Origin: a virus
Virus record (IMG/VR): IMGVR_UViG_3300024346_000104
Location: 1 to 49,944 of that record
Direction: 5' to 3' (one strand)
Length of the DNA: 49,944 nucleotides
Part shown: positions 31,089 to 39,873 of the stretch, one piece after another
Layout of the letters: every line of letters starts with the position of its first letter
Position numbering within the stretch: position 1 is the stretch's first letter
The notes under the pieces: generated by a model
What the model was told of the DNA's origin: nothing
The model's input: only the letters and a program-made list of their open reading frames with translations
Databases searched by the model: none
Made by a program: the position numbers and the translations under genes

Positions 31089-33760
31089 TGAACCCACTTA
31101 CCAAAATCTTATTAGAAGATATTTTGGAAGCGGATAATAAAAAAATAACCGCTATTTATGGTGGTGGATTCAAACCACCAACCAAAGGCCATTTTAATGT
31201 TATTGAAAAAGCAGCTGAACAAAATCCTGAAATTGATGATATTATCATTTATGTGGGGGGCGGTGAGCGTGATGGTATTACTCAAGGTGAATCTATTCAA
31301 ATTTGGGAGTTATATAAAAAATATCTTCCAATTAAAACTATAGTAGAACCCGTAAAAGCACCTGTTGGTGATATTTTACGTTATGCTAAAGAACATCCTG
31401 AGGAAACAGTACTTTGGATTATAGGTGCTCGTGAAAATAATCCTGAGGATTTTACTGATATTGCTTCTAGAACTAGAACAATAGAAAAATATCCAAATTT
31501 ACAATTACGTGTTATTCAAACAGCAGGTGGTGTTAGTGGAACAGCCGCTCGTAAAGCCGTTAGAGATAATAACCAAGAACAATTCTATCACCTAATCCCA
31601 GATATTCCTGAAAAGGAACAAGTATGGGATATTGTATCTCCTGTTGTAACCGAAGGAGTATTTAAAGATTTAAAAAGCACATTAAAATCAATTTGGTCTA
31701 AAGGTGGAAAACTTACTCAAGATATAATAGATGGTGCTAAAAGAGAAGGAAAAGAAACATCAAAATTAATTCAACTTCTTAATAAAATGCTTCATGGTGA
31801 TTCTATTACAGATGATGAGAAAATATTCATGAAAGCTCAAGGTAAGGATTTATTAAAAGTATTACCACTTGTAGCTATACAAGGTATTCCATTACCAATT
31901 CCAATAACTCCTTTATTATTAGTATTAGGGAAAAAATTTGGATTTAATATACTTCCTGATTCTCATGAGGTTATGCCTTTATCAAGTTTAGCTGAAGTAA
32001 ATAACTCCTATCAAAAAGCATTATCTAAAACCGAAGAAGAAGCATTAGAACTAACATATAAAAATTGGGATACATTTGGTGGTAAAGAATGTAACAATGG
32101 TTTCTGTGATATTTTTGCTAAAAATTTAAGTAAATATTTACCCGGCTCTAAAATAATGAGCACAGAAGATCCTAGAAATAATACATTAGGACATGTTTGG
32201 GTTGAATATGAAGGTAAATATTTTGATGCTGAAACTCCTAATGGAGTAAATTCATGGAAACAATTACCATGGATGATAGAATTTTATTCAAAAAACAAAT
32301 CACACCCTACAGACATAGAAACTCTAAATGAAGTAGGTGAGGCAAATCTTAAACCATATAAATGGAAAGAAGTAGATAGAGAAAGTTATTTTGTTTATAC
32401 TCGTTTTGTAACAGATAGCGAAACTCAATACGATGTAGATTTAAAATCAACTAATTATGTTGATGATGATTTAAATAATTTACGAGCTTTAGGAATTGAA
32501 TTTTCAGCCAAACTAAAAGGTGATGAAGGTTCATCTGCTAAAATAGTAGTTAATAAAGGTGAAATGTATAAGGTAATGTCTACAATTGCTGATATAATTA
32601 AAACATATATTAAAAAATCTAAATCCCAAGCTATTTTATATTCACCTTCTAAAAAATCAGATGAGGAAGATTTTGGTACTCAAAGAGATAATTTATATAG
32701 AGCATTTATTTCTAAAGCATTTCCTGGTGTTAAATTTAAACAAGATGGGGAAATAGTAGCAGCTATATTACCTAATTCAGTTAATGAATTAGTAACAGAT
32801 ACAGATGTAATTTGTGATAATTGTGGTTGGGAATGGCCTATAGCAGATGGTGGAGATGATTTATATATCTGCCATAAATGTGGACACGATAATAATCCCG
32901 ATCTAGAAGAAGGAACTTGTGGCTATGATACAGATGTTAAAACAGGTGAAAAATTAAATACACCTGGTGGATTAGAAGAAGGTCGTCCTAAAAAGAAAGA
33001 TCCTAAAAAAGGAACCGGTAAAAAACCTGAAGGATCGGGTCGTAGATTATACACAGATGAAGACCCTAAAGATACAGTTAGTATTAAATTTAAAACTAAA
33101 GAAGATATAGTTGATACTTTAAATAAAAAACAATTTAAAGCTAAATCACACTCTCGTCAATCTCAAGTAATTAATTTAATCCATCAACGAGTAAGATCGG
33201 CCTATGGTAAATCAAAAGATCCTGAAGTAAGATCAAGACTAAAACGTGCTTTAGATTATATTGAAAAACGTAAAGAAATGTCTAAAAAGAAGACAGAACG
33301 TTTACGTAAAATGAAAGAAGTATCAGACCCATTTGGTTTAAACGAATTAGCAAGACAATTTCTAAAAGAAGCTTTAATAGAAACTTGGAATCCCCAAGAA
33401 TCTTTCGTATCTTTATCCAAGTTCATGATAGACAACGGAATGAATATTCAACCTTTACCCAAGGTGAAAATAATTTCAAATGATGAAGAAAATGCATCTA
33501 ATCTTTTAGGTAAAACTGCTTATTATAATCCAAACGATAAATCTATTACTTTATATACTAAAGATAGACATCCAAAAGATATATTACGTTCATTTTCCCA
33601 TGAAATGGTACATCATGAACAAAATTTAGAAGATAGATTAAATAATATTAACACAACTAATACCAACGAAGACGGAGCATTACCTGAAATTGAAAAAGAA
33701 GCATATGAAAAGGGTAATATGATGTTAAGAAATTGGGAAGATAATATTAAAAATGTATAA
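31088..33760 (+). CDS. Multidomain polyprotein-like head cargo: nucleotidyltransferase, Cys peptidase-like, zinc ribbon, HExxH protease
   Basis: 890 residues with at least five modules. (1) The targeting-type start MNPLTKILLEDILEAD. (2) A cytidylyltransferase-like domain at 19-180 with GGFKPPTKGH (T-x-GH motif) and VSGTAARKAV. (3) A hydrophobic LETM1-like stretch at about 256-285. (4) A Cys-His-Asp set at about 334-385 (NGFCDIFAKN, GHVWVEY, YFDAETPNG) as in papain or transglutaminase folds. (5) A zinc ribbon at about 575-602 (CDNCGW, CHKCGH). (6) A basic helical domain at about 640-740. (7) A metalloprotease-like HEMVHHE at about 838-844. VTEG, LNEV, VNEL, LEEG (twice) and LNEL fall between modules, like prohead-protease sites. 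Processing into separate packaged enzymes is inferred. Confidence 0.7.
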   Translation: MNPLTKILLEDILEADNKKITAIYGGGFKPPTKGHFNVIEKAAEQNPEIDDIIIYVGGGERDGITQGESIQIWELYKKYLPIKTIVEPVKAPVGDILRYAKEHPEETVLWIIGARENNPEDFTDIASRTRTIEKYPNLQLRVIQTAGGVSGTAARKAVRDNNQEQFYHLIPDIPEKEQVWDIVSPVVTEGVFKDLKSTLKSIWSKGGKLTQDIIDGAKREGKETSKLIQLLNKMLHGDSITDDEKIFMKAQGKDLLKVLPLVAIQGIPLPIPITPLLLVLGKKFGFNILPDSHEVMPLSSLAEVNNSYQKALSKTEEEALELTYKNWDTFGGKECNNGFCDIFAKNLSKYLPGSKIMSTEDPRNNTLGHVWVEYEGKYFDAETPNGVNSWKQLPWMIEFYSKNKSHPTDIETLNEVGEANLKPYKWKEVDRESYFVYTRFVTDSETQYDVDLKSTNYVDDDLNNLRALGIEFSAKLKGDEGSSAKIVVNKGEMYKVMSTIADIIKTYIKKSKSQAILYSPSKKSDEEDFGTQRDNLYRAFISKAFPGVKFKQDGEIVAAILPNSVNELVTDTDVICDNCGWEWPIADGGDDLYICHKCGHDNNPDLEEGTCGYDTDVKTGEKLNTPGGLEEGRPKKKDPKKGTGKKPEGSGRRLYTDEDPKDTVSIKFKTKEDIVDTLNKKQFKAKSHSRQSQVINLIHQRVRSAYGKSKDPEVRSRLKRALDYIEKRKEMSKKKTERLRKMKEVSDPFGLNELARQFLKEALIETWNPQESFVSLSKFMIDNGMNIQPLPKVKIISNDEENASNLLGKTAYYNPNDKSITLYTKDRHPKDILRSFSHEMVHHEQNLEDRLNNINTTNTNEDGALPEIEKEAYEKGNMMLRNWEDNIKNV

Positions 33761-34301
33761 ATTAACAGATTTGTATAAACAACTTAAAGAGGAATCAAAG
33801 GAATCCCCTCAATCACAATATAAAATTTATTGTGATATGGATGGTGTTTTAGTAGATTTTGACCTCGGTTATAAAAATTTAACTGGAAAAGAAACACATC
33901 ATGTTGATGTGCAAGGTAAAAGTGAATTTTGGGGTACTTTTAAACAAAGTCTTCAAGATAAAAAAATGAGTGAAAAAGATTATTGGGCAAACTTACAATG
34001 GATGCCTGATGGTAAAGAATTATGGAATCACATTAAACAATACAGCCCAACACTACTATCAGCTCCTTCAAGAGACCCTCAGTCTCGTTGGGGTAAACGT
34101 ATTTGGGTTAAAAATAATATTCCTGGAACTCCATTAATTTTAGCAGCAGCAGAAGCAAAAAAGAATTATGCTAAAAAAGACGCAATACTTATAGACGATA
34201 GAATCTCAAATATCAATGACTGGAACACAGCTGGTGGTATTGGAATTCTTCATACCTCAACATCAACAACAATAGATAAATTAAGCAAATATGGCATTTA
34301 G
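33753..34301 (+). CDS. HAD-family phosphatase, 5'-nucleotidase-like, with targeting-type N-terminus
   Basis: 182 residues. HAD motif I is YCDMDGVLVDFD (about 27-38) with the nucleophile Asp, motif II is LLSAPSRDP, and the Lys and motif III are in AEAKKNYAKKDAILIDDR. The DMDGVLVDFD form is that of 5'(3')-deoxyribonucleotidases, so a nucleotide phosphatase is likely. The leader MYKLTDLYKQLKEESKES precedes the fold and looks like the targeting helix of its neighbours. It overlaps the polyprotein gene by eight bases. Confidence 0.78.
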   Translation: MYKLTDLYKQLKEESKESPQSQYKIYCDMDGVLVDFDLGYKNLTGKETHHVDVQGKSEFWGTFKQSLQDKKMSEKDYWANLQWMPDGKELWNHIKQYSPTLLSAPSRDPQSRWGKRIWVKNNIPGTPLILAAAEAKKNYAKKDAILIDDRISNINDWNTAGGIGILHTSTSTTIDKLSKYGI

Positions 34302-34626
34302 AAGAATAGTAATTAGCGGAGAACGAGTAGAAGACACCAAAAATGATTTGGAAGGATTCTTTTCAAACAAAATATTTAAAACCAATTATCCAGGGGTAAA
34401 ATATAAAATCATTGTATCTCCTATTAAAAAGGATACACTTGTAATAGACGTAAATGGTGAAGGTGCTGACACAGTATCTAAGAAAGTTAAAGATATTGCT
34501 TTAAAATACAAAATGAAAGCAATAATTAAACTTGAAAAACCAATGTCTGCTGTAAGTGAAAATAAAATTAAAAAATCTGAATTAAAAGAAATTATCAAAA
34601 CAGAAATTAAAAACATGTTAAAATAA
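34291..34626 (+). CDS. Head-region protein with C-terminal KKSEL helix, 111 residues
   Basis: No family is recognised. Residues 1-85 form an alternating alpha-beta pattern (FRRIVISGERVEDTK, YKIIVSPIKKDTLVIDVNG, MKAIIKLEKP), possibly a ferredoxin-like fold. The end, KIKKSELKEIIKTEIKNMLK, is the same KKSE(L/F) helix that begins the proteins at 41560 and 48155, here moved to the C-terminus. It overlaps the phosphatase gene by 11 bases. Confidence 0.6.
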   Translation: MAFRRIVISGERVEDTKNDLEGFFSNKIFKTNYPGVKYKIIVSPIKKDTLVIDVNGEGADTVSKKVKDIALKYKMKAIIKLEKPMSAVSENKIKKSELKEIIKTEIKNMLK

Positions 34627-34627
34627 A

Positions 34628-35200
34628 ATGGAAAATAATTCAGTTTTAAAGAAAGAGTTTAAACATAGTGATGTTAATCGTCTCCGTAACCTTGTCCAAG
34701 GCAAGTATGGAGAAAAAACTACTATGGGAACTGGTTATACAAAAGCAAAAGAATTTCATGGTGAAGGAGACGTATGGGAAGAAGACGGACGCACATGGAC
34801 TATTAAAAATGGTGTTAAACAAAACATCACAAAATTAGATAAGGCAAAAGAAGGTATTGTTTTACCTTTGTTTTGCCCTTCTTGTTCTAAAGCAACAAAA
34901 CCACATTTAGATAAAAAATGGTTCGTAATGTATGGACATTGCTTTAATTGTCAAATTGATTTTGAACATAAGTTACGTAAAGACGGTAAATTAGAGGAGT
35001 TTGAAAAAGATACTATCAACCAACATTTAGATGGTACTATTAAGGATTTTGAAATTTGGTTTGATGAATTAATCAACCAAAAACAAGAATTTATTACTGA
35101 AGCAGGTGATATTGAAAAATGGGATGGTAATGGAAAATCCCAACTGTTAAAGTATAAAGAAGAAGCAATGGATTATTTACAAAAACAAAAGAAAGAATGA
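34628..35200 (+). CDS. Zinc-ribbon protein, 190 residues
   Basis: A zinc ribbon is clear at about 82-112: FCPSCSKATKP, about 20 residues with KKWFVMYGH, then CFNCQIDFE. The N-terminal part contains GDVWEEDGRTWTIKNGVKQN, two short strands seen in other T4-like phage proteins of this type, and the C-terminus is a long charged helix. Zinc ribbons of this kind bind nucleic acid or protein. The function is unknown. No targeting helix is evident. Confidence 0.65.
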   Translation: MENNSVLKKEFKHSDVNRLRNLVQGKYGEKTTMGTGYTKAKEFHGEGDVWEEDGRTWTIKNGVKQNITKLDKAKEGIVLPLFCPSCSKATKPHLDKKWFVMYGHCFNCQIDFEHKLRKDGKLEEFEKDTINQHLDGTIKDFEIWFDELINQKQEFITEAGDIEKWDGNGKSQLLKYKEEAMDYLQKQKKE

Positions 35201-35814
35201 CAACGTTAGTAATGTTTTCAACCATTATCGTAGCTCTTATTACTGCTGTAATAGGACCTTTATTAATGACCTGGTTTAAAAATAAATTAGATTCAACCCC
35301 CCCAGTATCATCCGTTAAGGAAGCAATTGACTTAAATGAGTTAGTTGATCATCAATTAGATATAATGATGGATGAATTAGATTGTGATAGGATTTGGATT
35401 GGACAATTTCATAATGGAGGACATTTTTATCCAACAGGTAAATCAATTCAAAAATTCTCTATTTTTTATGAGAAATTATCCCCTAACACATTAGCTATTC
35501 AACATATATACCAACAAATTCCTGTTTCTTTATTTCCTAAATCATTATCTAAATTATATAAAGATGGAGAATTAGGTATAACAAGTTATGAAAATGATGA
35601 AACTTATGATTTACATTTATTTTCTAAAGAATATAACACAAAATCATTTTATATGTTAGCACTAGATGATTTAGATGATCATTTTATTGGTGTTATGGGA
35701 ATTGCGTTTAATGAACAAGAACATAAATTATCCAAAGAAGAATGGATATTTATAAGACAGAAAGTAGGAGCGATTGGTTCCCTTTTAACAAATTATTTAA
35801 AAACTAAAAAATGA
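35197..35814 (+). CDS. Membrane-anchored GAF-like protein
   Basis: 205 residues. The first 28 (MFSTIIVALITAVIGPLLMT within) form a membrane helix. The rest reads as a GAF-like sensor fold: a helix ELVDHQLDIMMDELDCD, a strand RIWIGQFHNGG, then a long central loop, FYMLALDDLDDHFIGVMGIAF and a final helix IRQKVGAIGSLLTN. GAF domains bind small ligands or dimerise. A phage membrane protein with one could sense or modify host signalling, but this is speculative. It overlaps genes on both sides by four bases. Confidence 0.6.
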   Translation: MTTLVMFSTIIVALITAVIGPLLMTWFKNKLDSTPPVSSVKEAIDLNELVDHQLDIMMDELDCDRIWIGQFHNGGHFYPTGKSIQKFSIFYEKLSPNTLAIQHIYQQIPVSLFPKSLSKLYKDGELGITSYENDETYDLHLFSKEYNTKSFYMLALDDLDDHFIGVMGIAFNEQEHKLSKEEWIFIRQKVGAIGSLLTNYLKTKK

Positions 35815-36050
35815 AATTTGGATTAGGCCCTTTAGAAAATAGTAGAACATTCTACTCACCAAAAGGTAATCAAACAATCATTAGAGATACTGTAAATCCT
35901 CAATTTAACATACCTCAACCAACCCTAGTTAACGAAACTGAACCGGAAATTGAGGTAATAATAAGTGAAGAACCTACTTTAGAAATTATAGCAGAAATTC
36001 CTGCTCCTAAAAAAACAAAAAAAACAAATGAAAGACCTTCAGAAAATTAA
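35811..36050 (+). CDS. Small Pro/Glu-rich protein, 79 residues
   Basis: Low-complexity, probably disordered product: GLGPLENSRTFYSPKGNQ, then strings of Glu, Ile and Pro (PEIEVIISEEPTLEIIAEI) and a basic end APKKTKKTNERPSEN. It overlaps the following gene by 23 bases, which supports translation coupling. No family is recognised. It may be an anchor or linker peptide in the head. Confidence 0.5.
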   Translation: MKFGLGPLENSRTFYSPKGNQTIIRDTVNPQFNIPQPTLVNETEPEIEVIISEEPTLEIIAEIPAPKKTKKTNERPSEN

Positions 36051-37467
36051 AGAATTCTTTTCTAAACCAGTAAATGAAGCAATTGAAACTCCAATGGATG
36101 CAATTGCCTTTCTTAATGCTAATAAAAATGAAATTATTAAATTAGCAGACCAATATAAAGGAGATGTATCATCTATGCAAAAAGCAATTGATAATTTCCT
36201 TGCTCCTCATATTGATGGCACTCCTGATTTTATAATTGATAAAATTAAAGCAGCAATTGGTGGAGCTATTTCTAAAAGAAATATTGCTGCTAATCCTGAT
36301 TTATCTGCAACTTATGATAAATTAAAAAATGTTAGAGGAGTTGTAAAAGAAAAAAAAGAAACAGCTGTTGACATGGCTAAAAAGCAATTAGATGCTTTAG
36401 GCATTAAATACGAAATGTCAGGTAACAAATTTAAACCATTTAAAGTTATTTATAAACCATACAATGAAGATTTAGATGCTTTGTATGACCAAGAATATGA
36501 ATTAACTCGTATATATCAACAAGATAAAGGTAAAGAAAATTGGGAAAAATTATCTCAAATAAGAGAAAAAAATAAACGATTAGAAGAATTTGAGGATATT
36601 ATTGACTTATTTAATTTAGGTAGTGCTGTAAAATCATCAATGAATGAAGCTAATAGTTTTGATAAAGCTTTAGATTTAAGAGCTAAAAAAGTAGAAATTG
36701 AAGACGAAATTAACCAATTACGTATGGAGATGGAAGATGAAGGCGATGAATCTAAAGCTAATTACTATGGTAGACAATTAAATAAATTGGAAGACAGATT
36801 AGCTAAAGTTAAAAAACAGTTAGATGATTATGATATGAATGAAGCAAAATTCATGTCAGGAATACTTTCAGGCAAAGACTTTATTAATGCTAAATTAAAA
36901 AACTATCCTAAAGCAGTAGCTAAAGTTAACCAATTAATTGATATGATTGGTGAAGATAAATTTACAATAGAAATGGCTGAGTGGATTTTTGATTTCTTTA
37001 ATAACGCGCACTTCGAAAGTCCAATAAATGAAGCTAAAGAGGAAGATAAAGTAGATACCATTACAATGGATATTCCTTTATTCCTTCGTATGTTAGAATA
37101 TTCAAGAGAAGATGCTTCTCAAGACATGGATTTACATGATGTTACTGAAAAAGCAATCTCATTAGGTAAGGAAAGAGGTATATTACAAATGGATGATTAT
37201 AATGAAATTATAGGTTCTGCTGAAGAAATAAAAGAAAATGTAGCTCCAAATCATGATGGTAAATCATCACCTTATGGTTCAGGATACAAACCACTAGAAG
37301 AAAGAATTGCTAAAGCATTAGACCAAATTAACGAGGAACTTTGTCCTGCTGGTAAAGCATATAGAAAACGCAGAATGGCAGCAGGTGAAAAATCATCAGC
37401 TTATTTATCAGGACGTGCTGTTAAAGTATGTAAAGGACAAATGTCAGGTAAAAAAAAGAAAAAATAA
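36028..37467 (+). CDS. Putative packaged head protein with repeated NEA sites, 479 residues
   Basis: The N-terminus MKDLQKIKEFFSKPVNEAIE is a targeting-type helix ending in a VNEA site. Further sites SMNEA, DMNEA and INEAKEE divide the protein into helical blocks at about 208, 272 and 333. The C-terminal part contains APNHDGKSSPYGSGYKPLEE and then CPAGKAYRKRRMAAGEKSSA with SGRAVKVCKGQM, a Cys-containing basic motif met again in the next gene. The family function is unknown. Processing by the prohead protease into several peptides is inferred from the site pattern. Confidence 0.6.
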   Translation: MKDLQKIKEFFSKPVNEAIETPMDAIAFLNANKNEIIKLADQYKGDVSSMQKAIDNFLAPHIDGTPDFIIDKIKAAIGGAISKRNIAANPDLSATYDKLKNVRGVVKEKKETAVDMAKKQLDALGIKYEMSGNKFKPFKVIYKPYNEDLDALYDQEYELTRIYQQDKGKENWEKLSQIREKNKRLEEFEDIIDLFNLGSAVKSSMNEANSFDKALDLRAKKVEIEDEINQLRMEMEDEGDESKANYYGRQLNKLEDRLAKVKKQLDDYDMNEAKFMSGILSGKDFINAKLKNYPKAVAKVNQLIDMIGEDKFTIEMAEWIFDFFNNAHFESPINEAKEEDKVDTITMDIPLFLRMLEYSREDASQDMDLHDVTEKAISLGKERGILQMDDYNEIIGSAEEIKENVAPNHDGKSSPYGSGYKPLEERIAKALDQINEELCPAGKAYRKRRMAAGEKSSAYLSGRAVKVCKGQMSGKKKKK

Positions 37468-37757
37468 TGGATAATAATCGTTTACAAGAATTAGTATCTG
37501 AATCATTACGCGATTGGTTTAAAAAAGAAGACTGGGTGCGTATTGATACTCAAGGTAATATTACTGGTCCTTGTGGAACGATGAAAAAAGGTGGAGCTAC
37601 AACTAGATGTTTACCTCGTAAAAAAGCTCAATCATTATCTAAAGCTGAACGTGCTAAAACTTCACGTAAAAAAGCATCTGCTTCTCGTAAAGGAAAACAA
37701 TTTGTTTCTAATACTGATAAAGCAAAATACAAAAAAGGTACATATAATAAAAAATAA
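37467..37757 (+). CDS. Basic DUF5872-like protein, 96 residues
   Basis: It starts MDNNRLQELVSESLRDWFKK, a targeting-type helix, followed by EDWVRIDTQGNITGPCGTMK and RCLPRKKAQSL. The Cys-Gly and Cys-Leu-Pro elements and the Lys/Arg-rich tail resemble DUF5872 proteins of phages. The tail (SRKKASASRKGKQF) is strongly cationic and could bind DNA. It shares one base with the gene upstream, whose C-terminus carries a related Cys/Lys motif. Confidence 0.6.
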   Translation: MDNNRLQELVSESLRDWFKKEDWVRIDTQGNITGPCGTMKKGGATTRCLPRKKAQSLSKAERAKTSRKKASASRKGKQFVSNTDKAKYKKGTYNKK

Positions 37758-37758
37758 C

Positions 37759-37768
37759 ATATTTATAA
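37759..37768 (+). promoter_or_regulatory. ATATTTATAA motif (candidate late promoter)
   Basis: Exact motif 15 bases before the ATG at 37784, preceded by C and without a -33 TTTG. Confidence 0.5.
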
Positions 37769-37783
37769 CATATACTCAATAAA

Positions 37784-39679
37784 ATGGCAAAATTCGATTT
37801 AAAAAAAGCTATATTAGAAAATAAAGCAACTTTCTATTCATCATTAACTGAAGGTCAATTTTCATGGTTTACTCAAGATACAAATCAACAAATTGGATCA
37901 GAAGATGAAAATACTCTTCCTTTTGTTTATATGCATGATAATAAGGGTAATAAATGGTTAGAAAAAAGATATGAAGGATATGGTGAATTTGGTGGTAAAG
38001 ATTACTACGAATTACTAGACCAGATGAATGGAGGTTCAGGTGATAGAAGTGAAGGAATTAGATTAGCTTTTGATGATGCTGCTGTATCTGCTGGTAAAAT
38101 ATTATTTCCGGCTCTAACAGTTAGTGCAACTTTACCTAGATCTTATGATTTTACTGAAGAATCTCCAAATGATCCTAATCAATCATGGTATACTCCTGAA
38201 GAAGATGATGATGATGATGATTATATCATGGGAGATAGAGAAGATGATTTAGAAGATGATGAAGAAGAATTAAATGAAGGAAAAATGTATTTCCACGTAT
38301 TAGAAGATGGTGGTTACGGTGATATAGGACATCAAGGTGTTTATAACACTAAAGAAGAGGCTCAAAATAAAGCTGATAAATTAGCTGATATGTTCCCTGC
38401 TTCCTCTTTTTATGTTGAGGCCTCAGATAGTAAGGATGAACCATATAATGTAACTATGGAAGAAAATAAAAAATTAGATAAATCTAAATTAGAAGAAGGT
38501 TTAACTCCTCTTCAACAATATGTTTATGATTTTGAATCTGATATAAGTGGTGAAGATTTTGCTGAGGAAGAAAAAGAAAATATCATGAACCTTAAAACTG
38601 TAGGTGATGTTAAAAAATATTACACAGACTATAGAGGTTGGATGGATGATAGTTCTCTTAGAGAAATGCTTATGGATTTATTAATGGATTTATCATCTGA
38701 ATTTCCTAAACTAAAAGAAGGTTCTAATAAGTCTGAAGTAAAAGAAGCTATGATGGATGTAGCTAAAGATATGACCACTCAAGAAACAGCAGGTATTGCT
38801 GAAAGATTTGCTAAATATATGTCTAATAAAGAAGGATACAATTTTACTGTAACAGCCGGTTCAGTTGAAGGTCCTTCATTTGATTTAGATGTTGATGGAC
38901 AAGAATATGAAGGTGGTAGCTACGTTATTTTAACAAACGGAGACATTGTAAATATGGCACTCCCAGGAAACCCAGTATACGGTAATACTCTAATGATGGA
39001 TGAAGCCGAAAAACCAAAAACAAAAATGAAAAAATCAGAATTTAAAGATAAAATCAAAGAGATGGTTTTAGCAGAAATGGAATCTAACAATATGGAAGAT
39101 GCCCCAGAATCAGAAGTTGATTTCTTAGCTGAAGTTGATCGTATTTTAGCTGAAGCAGATGAAGAAGAAGTAGCAGTAGACGATACTGAAGTATCAGTTG
39201 ATACTCCTGAAGATGATATTGAAACAACAGATGTTACAACTACAGCTACAGTTGATCCTAACGTAAAAGCAGTACAAGATGCTTTAACACAAGCTCAAGC
39301 AGCTGCTCAAACATTAGGAGATGCTAAATTAACAGATCAAATTGGTAATACAATTACATTCTTTACTCGCTCACACGTAGTTGATAAAGGTGCTGTAGCT
39401 GAAGCAGATGAAACAACATTAAGTAATCTTCAATATGTGTTAGATTGGTGGGAAGAATTACCATTTGAAAAGAAAAAAGAAATATTTCATCAATCCCATG
39501 AAGCTGAAGATGCTGCTGGAAAATATAAAATGGAAGAAGGCAAAAAAGAATATTATAATGATGCAGAATCAGATGATGCTGCTCATATTAATGCATTAGA
39601 AAAAGACATGAAAGATGATAAAGACTCATCCATGAAAATCAAAGAAGTTGTTTTCCCAATGTGGCAACGAATTAAATAA
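37784..39679 (+). CDS. Large acidic head protein with internal KKSEF module, 631 residues
   Basis: It starts MAKFDLKKAILENKATFYSS. A very acidic stretch (EEDDDDDDYIMGDREDDLED) lies at about 142-165, then LNEG precedes a small domain beginning KMYFHVLEDGGYGDIGHQGV. Another site, LEEGLTP, is near 238. KMKKSEFKDKIKEMVLAEME (about 413-432) is the KKSE helix in mid-protein, after which comes an Ala/Thr-rich acidic region with ILAEADEE and AVAEADET. The many L/I/A-x-E-(A/G) sites suggest scaffold-like or packaged peptides released by protease. No enzyme motif is seen. Confidence 0.6.
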   Translation: MAKFDLKKAILENKATFYSSLTEGQFSWFTQDTNQQIGSEDENTLPFVYMHDNKGNKWLEKRYEGYGEFGGKDYYELLDQMNGGSGDRSEGIRLAFDDAAVSAGKILFPALTVSATLPRSYDFTEESPNDPNQSWYTPEEDDDDDDYIMGDREDDLEDDEEELNEGKMYFHVLEDGGYGDIGHQGVYNTKEEAQNKADKLADMFPASSFYVEASDSKDEPYNVTMEENKKLDKSKLEEGLTPLQQYVYDFESDISGEDFAEEEKENIMNLKTVGDVKKYYTDYRGWMDDSSLREMLMDLLMDLSSEFPKLKEGSNKSEVKEAMMDVAKDMTTQETAGIAERFAKYMSNKEGYNFTVTAGSVEGPSFDLDVDGQEYEGGSYVILTNGDIVNMALPGNPVYGNTLMMDEAEKPKTKMKKSEFKDKIKEMVLAEMESNNMEDAPESEVDFLAEVDRILAEADEEEVAVDDTEVSVDTPEDDIETTDVTTTATVDPNVKAVQDALTQAQAAAQTLGDAKLTDQIGNTITFFTRSHVVDKGAVAEADETTLSNLQYVLDWWEELPFEKKKEIFHQSHEAEDAAGKYKMEEGKKEYYNDAESDDAAHINALEKDMKDDKDSSMKIKEVVFPMWQRIK

Positions 39680-39685
39680 ATAATC

Positions 39686-39693
39686 TATAAATA
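39686..39693 (+). promoter_or_regulatory. TATAAATA motif, identical to the T4 late promoter consensus
   Basis: TATAAATA nine bases before the ATG of the histone-like gene at 39703. It is the reverse complement of the TATTTATA core of the other motifs. Confidence 0.45.
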
Positions 39694-39702
39694 ATAAAAA
39701 TT

Positions 39703-39873
39703 ATGAACACAACAGAAATTTTAGAAAAAATTGAAGCACTTTACGAATCATTTAAAGCAGAACATGCTGGAAAATCAAAAGCTGCTCATGGTCGCGCTCG
39801 CAAAGCATTAGGTGAAATCAAGAAATTGGTTACCGAATACAGAAAAGCGTCAATTGATGAAGACAAGAAGTAA
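39703..39873 (+). CDS. Histone H1-like (Hc1-type) DNA-binding protein, 56 residues
   Basis: The product MNTTEILEKIEALYESFKAE is followed by HAGKSKAAHGRARKALGEIK and ends KLVTEYRKASIDEDKK. The K-A-A-x-G-R-A-R-K-A-L-x-E-(I/L)-K-K-L core is that of the histone H1-like (Hc1) proteins common in Bacteroidetes and Chlamydiae, which condense DNA. A packaged copy could neutralise or compact the phage genome, or act on host DNA after entry. It overlaps the next gene by 17 bases and lies among head-type genes. Recognition is by pattern only. Confidence 0.68.
   Translation: MNTTEILEKIEALYESFKAEHAGKSKAAHGRARKALGEIKKLVTEYRKASIDEDKK

Noticed and set aside
37591-37782. Open frame overlapping the DUF5872-like gene
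   Set aside because: Different frame of a Lys-rich gene, producing a Leu/Lys/Val pattern without support.
39812-39856. Upstream start for the 564-residue head protein
   Set aside because: It lies inside the histone-like gene; the later ATG gives a normal short overlap.
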